This document shows positions 7,464 to 11,159 of a stretch of DNA of 11,159 nucleotides, piece by piece. The notes beneath the pieces were generated by a model. It was not told where the DNA came from, made no database searches, and saw nothing but the letters and a program-made list of their open reading frames with translations. Source of the DNA: Euperipatoides rowelli (taxonomy: Eukaryota > Onychophora > Udeonychophora > Euonychophora > Peripatopsidae); assembly GCA_003024985.2 (NCBI GenBank), contig PXIH01S0018765.1; one strand, given 5' to 3'. Each line of letters opens with the position of its first letter. Within the stretch, counting starts at the first letter, position 1. A program made the position numbers and the translations under genes.

Positions 7464-7904
7464 TCTCAGATCATTGCTGTTAGATCATCTCTTCTCAGAA
7501 AATTTCCATCCATATTAGTTCCGATTAATTATTATTAACCACAGTATTAACAGTATATGATGTTTTTATATGTTTGGATCTTCATTACAGCCAATTTTAA
7601 TTCAAATCTTTTCAATTTAGACAGTGTTAAACTTTATCATTATATAAGTTGTGGCAGGAAACGATTAAAAACCTGGCTGGTTTGAGCTTTTCATTTTATC
7701 AAGTTTTGGTTTGTAAATACTGACTTTTATTCTTTATTTTTTTTCTACAAATCAATTTATTGTTGGAATTATATGTAAATATTCCCACATCCTGACAGGC
7801 TAGGGAATATATTTTAAACATAAATTTAATTTTATTATGTTCTAATATAGCTTAAGGGCAATTAATATTGTATTCTCTGTTATGTAAAATAAACCTGAAT
7901 AATG
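7464..7904 (+). mobile_element. Repeat C: second copy of the LINE-like 3' end
   Basis: From TCTCAGATCATTGCTGTTAG to AATAAACCTGAATAATG, this aligns with 5344-5802 in the same orientation. It has an extra stretch of about 9 bases (TTCAATTTA) near 7609 and lacks about 19 bases near 7853, which repeat B has after TAGCTTA. The poly(A) signal AATAAA lies at 7888-7893. The AAT tail is short and degraded compared with repeat B. The left edge falls exactly at the undetermined base 7463. Confidence 0.85.
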
Positions 7905-8499
7905 TAATGCCAGCAAAATCTTAAATAGTGATAATAAGCTTACAATTACAGAAGGATTTTTTTCTCTCCTTCTGACAAGACACGCTGCCCACAAAGAACT
8001 CTGGGTAAAATAATTGCCATCATTATACTGTAGGTTAAGGCTATTAATTGGAGTATTTGTACTGTTATGACTATAGGGTGAGGGATCTTGGGGGCATTTT
8101 GAGATGGGGACACTGATGTTAGTGATACAATCATCTAACAAAAATTTAATTAGTAAGGAAATAATGCATATTTTAGAATATTGGATTCAATACTTTCTAA
8201 ATGGTTATCTAATCATACAACAGAATTTACAATAAAAAATTGCTAAAAATGTAACTGTAATGACGACTATGGATGCAATAGTGCAGAGGTAACATAATAT
8301 TTGGAAGAAATTATGACATCTGAGAATGTAGTAAGAATGGTGTAATATTTATGTGATAAATTTCCATTTAAGTCTTTTTTTTATAACCCAAAAATTTTGT
8401 GCTAAATTATTCATAAAAAGGAAAATGATTGTATAATCCCAATCTTCTTTCAAAGTAATTTCAACCATGATCAATATGTTTAGTGTATATTAATCTCTG
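7905..8499. other. Unassigned spacer with one strong hairpin
   Basis: A perfect 8-bp inverted repeat, CAGAAGGA (7949-7956) and TCCTTCTG (7967-7974), has a 10-base pyrimidine loop. A minus-strand open frame of 99 codons (7842-8141) overlaps repeat C, starts in unremarkable sequence and has no motif I recognise, so I do not call it a gene. Part of this stretch may be the 3' UTR of the LINE whose end lies at 8632. Confidence 0.45.
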
Positions 8500-8632
8500 T
8501 ATTTATATTGTATTTATTAGACACCACTTCTCCTTTAAGAAGTATCCACTAATGATAATGTTGTATTAACTTATTAACTTTATCTGTAAGACGCTATTTG
8601 CCATTGATTTAGTCAATAAACTAAACTAAACT
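8500..8632 (+). mobile_element. Probable LINE 3' terminus with (AAACT)n tail
   Basis: The sequence ends GTCAATAAACTAAACTAAAC, with a poly(A) signal at 8615-8620 overlapping three units of AAACT (8618-8632). Poly(A) signals merging into short tandem tails are typical of the 3' ends of several non-LTR retrotransposon clades. The 5' extent is unknown; 8500 is an arbitrary edge. No RT remnant is readable upstream on this strand. Confidence 0.45.
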
Positions 8633-8902
8633 TTGAATATCAAAATCAATATAAATCTAATTAATTTTCATACATAATTTTTAGAGGTTTCTTTTACCTT
8701 ATCCATATTACTACTTTTTATTGTCGCTCTACATAATTTATAAGCTGAGCAGTCATTATCATTACACCCCTCCAGCTTTTCATCACTATCTGGAACAAAA
8801 TATTATAATCTTGTTGTATATAAGATCAAAAGGTATATGCTTCAGAATTAAATTCATTAAGAGTTACATCCAATTTCAACTGAATAAAAGTAATAAAAGA
8901 TG

Positions 8903-9251
8903 TGTGTCAGAAACATCATGTAAAATGAAACATTTTAATGACTAAAAAGTCACAATGTTGTTTAAGGTGATATATTCAATAAAATGATGAGTCACAAAAG
9001 ATTGAGTCATGAATGCAAGATTCATAAATAGTGGCACCCAGATGTCTACCAGAAACATCATGCAAACCAGTAGCTGTTTTATAATTAAGAGGTTACATGA
9101 TATATGAGGTGACTATATCTCATATATACAATAAATGGATGAGCCATAAATGAAGTCATCGGGGGTGTGTATCAGAATCAGCATGAAAACTGGAAGTTGT
9201 TTTCTAAGAAGTCACATGGTATATGAGGTGATCACATCTCATATATATCAC
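8903..9251. repeat. Three diverged tandem units of about 125-140 bp
   Basis: Units begin near 8903, 9043 and 9166 with variants of GTGTCAGAAACATCATG. Each then has an (AA)GRNGTCACAT- or GGTTACAT-like block and, in units 2 and 3, ATATGAGGTGA followed by CTCATATAT. In unit 2 these form a 9-bp stem (9100-9108 with 9119-9127) and in unit 3 an 8-bp stem (9220-9227 with 9238-9245), both with 10-base loops. The first unit lacks a clear version of the stem. A still weaker unit may precede at about 8832-8900. The third unit is cut short. It could be a minisatellite or internal repeats of a non-autonomous element. Confidence 0.65.
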
Positions 9252-9724
9252 TTTAATCTTGGATCTCAATATGGAAGGATGTACTTTCCATGAAGTCTTA
9301 ATATCTCTAAATCAAACTTAGGATTCTAGAAATATATCTCTCTCTCTAGAATTGAGTTTAGAATTATTATAGAAATGGAAATAGATCTGTTGCCAGATCC
9401 CCACAGAAAAAAAAGAGAGTTCTGTAACACTTCAAGTTTCCAGTCTGGTTCTGGGAAAAACTGAATTAAAAAAAAATCCCCCACACAAACAGGAAATGAC
9501 TCATAACCCCACTCAGGAAATGGGAGTTCAGTTATCACTCCCAGTTCTGATTTGGGATTCTCAGAAATTCAGACCAGAACAAGAAATGCTACCAGAACTC
9601 TCTTGTTCTAACTATTGATATGTGTCTTTTATATCATAGTTCTGAGACAACACATCATTTACTGTTATTAAATTGTTGATTTTTCTTGCACCCATATCCA
9701 TCACCCATTGCTTATTTTAAATTT
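9252..9724. other. Unassigned spacer with inverted repeats
   Basis: A perfect 8-bp hairpin ATTCTAGA/TCTAGAAT lies at 9323-9330 and 9345-9352, around a TC-rich loop. A second pair, AGAGAGTTCTG (9414-9424) and CAGAACTCTCT (9593-9603), is an exact 11-bp inverted repeat bracketing 168 bases of less AT-rich sequence, which might be a small element, though no target duplication is evident. A 70-codon minus-strand open frame at 9326-9538 has no recognisable motif. Confidence 0.5.
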
Positions 9725-10880
9725 TTAAGGTTAAGGTATATTTTATTCAAAAACTTTAAGATTCATGATCCTATACACTTAATAGTTTTTTTATCATCAA
9801 AAACATTTAACAATAACATTAATTAAAATTACTAAGTAATTTTAGATAAAAAAAAAGAGGGTGCATTACACTTTTACATTAAAAAACATGCCCAAAATAA
9901 AAAAATTAAAAAAGGAAAATATTACAAAATACTCAAATCATTCATAGATCTTAAAAGTCTTGGAATTTCTGATCTTGTATATCGGTCAGTTCTAATAAAA
10001 GGCAGAAAAAATTTACCTGAATTTCTCATAATTCTATTTGACATTTCTGAATTGTGCTTAGTCAAATAAGAAGAAAAATTAAAAAAAAAAAAAAAAAGAT
10101 GCTGCAAAATTTCTAAATAAATGCTTTCTTCTATTCTCAAGTGTAGATAAATTGAAAGATAGAAGGGCATTTTCATAATTAATGTAATTTTTATTTAAAA
10201 TTATGCGCAAAGCACTATTTTGGACTGATTATATTGCTTTTATTTACTCTTTATTAATAGACTCTGACCATAACGCAGATCCATATTCCAAGTTAGGGTG
10301 AATAAAGGTAGTATAAACCAATTTTAAAAATTCTACATTATAATTTAACCTTCTTATACAACAACAACAAAAAAATTGCTTTTGATATTATTAAATTTGT
10401 ATTAGATGCCCATTTTAAGACTGATTGTATAATTACACCAGGTATTACACACTCATCTATTAACTTTAAGGAAGTTTTCTGTATCGTTACATTAAAAGAG
10501 GGTTTATCTATTAAAAAAATCATGCAACTTATTGCAAGACATTTCAGGATTAAGAATCAAATTATACTTCGTTGTCTGGCTAACAATTTCCTCCACCATA
10601 TTCTGAATCAGAATATTTATGTTATAGTCTGAACTACAATGAACCACAGTAAGTTATTCAGTATTTAAAATGATTAAGGGATGTTTTCAGCTATGTTATT
10701 GGTAGCAATAATGAAAATGAGTCCCCATAAGGACAGAACCTTGAGGAACCCTATTTAATGATGAGAAATTTAAATTTTCACCTGGAAATGGAATTTTTAA
10801 AATACCATTGTTGAGAACAAAGTATGATGCTGATACCACATTAGATCTGTTTTCATTAATTTTTAGTAGACTTAACATTT
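9725..10880 (-). pseudogene. Decayed LINE: reverse transcriptase core to 3' end
   Basis: On the minus strand, a segment ending RVPQGSVL (10749-10729) matches the RT core GVPQGSVLGP. A frameshift follows, then LIFIIATNNIAENIP, matching LLFIIYINDI-type sequence. The catalytic YADD box is not readable. Downstream come FLKLVYTTFIHPNLEYGSAL (ends near 10274), SVQNSALRII (near 10200), and an 84-codon frame (10176-9922) containing RTDRYTRSEIPRLLRSMN, the conserved C-terminal end of many LINE RTs. After the stop at 9922 there is a UTR of about 200 bases, a poly(A) signal (complement of 9742-9747) and two CCTTAA tail units (complement of 9725-9736). Multiple stops and shifts mark it as dead and 5'-truncated or unreadable beyond 10880. 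Its motifs differ enough from the LINE at 6109-7318 that it looks like another family. Confidence 0.75.
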
Positions 10881-11159
10881 TTTCTAAACTTTTTTAATTA
10901 CAATTGTTTGGGAGAAGATATTTCAACATTTTATATTATTGTTTTTGTTTGTTTTATATTTTTAAACAATAAATTCATTGTGTGTGTATGTGGATTTCTT
11001 CTTATCATTACTCCTTGATTTCCACCCTGATTTGAAATTTAGCTCAAATTTACAAAATTTTCTAATGAATTTGTTATTGTTAAAAATCCTTTCTAAAAAG
11101 TTAATTTTTATTTAAAGGTCAAATGTAACGGATTTTTTTATTTTTTTTTAAATTATTGA
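10881..11159. other. AT-rich sequence, nothing recognised
   Basis: This could be the upstream (5') portion of the minus-strand LINE at 9725-10880, but no RT or endonuclease motif is readable in any minus-strand frame. It has a TGTG-rich stretch at about 10979-10991 and T runs at the end. Confidence 0.4.

Noticed and set aside
7842-8141. Minus-strand open frame of 99 codons
   Set aside because: Longest clean frame in that area, but it overlaps the 3' end of repeat C, where the homologous copy (repeat B) does not keep it, and it shows no domain or signal sequence pattern.
8721-8945. Plus-strand open frame of 74 codons beginning MSLYIIYKL
   Set aside because: It has no recognisable motif, is built of AT-rich codons, and runs into the first unit of a tandem repeat; chance is the better explanation.
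8903-9251. Tandem units considered as a CRISPR array
   Set aside because: Repeats are diverged, far longer than CRISPR repeats, lack uniform spacers and sit in an animal-like genome.
9326-9538. Minus-strand open frame of 70 codons
   Set aside because: It begins at a palindromic TC-rich hairpin and has no conserved motif; no LINE or transposase similarity seen.

Overview
The window looks like non-coding, transposon-rich DNA from an animal nuclear genome. It is strongly AT-rich with long A/T runs, has no intact protein-coding gene, no operon structure and no rRNA or tRNA gene I would defend. Almost every recognisable piece is a decayed mobile-element remnant. Three kinds of non-LTR (LINE) reverse transcriptase debris, hAT-type terminal repeats, and a frameshifted copy of a protein family common in invertebrate genomes point to an invertebrate metazoan (mollusc, cnidarian, echinoderm or similar). 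The species cannot be read from the sequence.

Layout. 1-1546: AT-rich, no gene, with one weak candidate inverted-repeat element (1044-1181). 1547-2714 (+): broken copy of a roughly 1.2 kb stretch of a repeat-borne protein with a cysteine-rich, tesmin/CXC-like tail. 2888-3067: repeat A, cut off at an undetermined base. 3121-3455 (+): decayed reverse transcriptase fragment. 3542-3687 and 4337-4492: direct copies of a repeat with a palindromic core. 4203-4269: short perfect-arm hairpin. 4538-4555: run of 18 G. 4886-5802 (+): repeat B, ending in AATAAA and an (AAT)n tail like a LINE 3' end; its left part matches repeat A and its right part matches repeat C (7464-7904). 5971-6078: small inverted-repeat element. 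6109-7318 (-): decayed CR1-like LINE reverse transcriptase split by a 349-bp hAT MITE (6380-6728) with an almost perfect 8-bp target duplication. 7325-7462: one terminus of a second hAT-like element with TATTCGG repeats, cut off at another N. About 8500-8632 (+): likely LINE 3' terminus with an (AAACT)n tail. 8903-9251: three diverged tandem units of about 125-140 bp, two with a conserved hairpin. 9725-10880 (-): third decayed LINE with RT core, C-terminal region, 3' UTR, poly(A) signal and a (CCTTAA)n tail.

Nothing here works together as a pathway; the interest is genomic archaeology. The best-supported observations are the hAT MITE nested in a LINE, with the LINE frame continuous once the insertion and one target copy are discounted, and the A/B/C repeat series. 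Two of the three single-N positions sit exactly on repeat breakpoints, so assembly joins should be checked there. I do not see convincing evidence of a new functional system.
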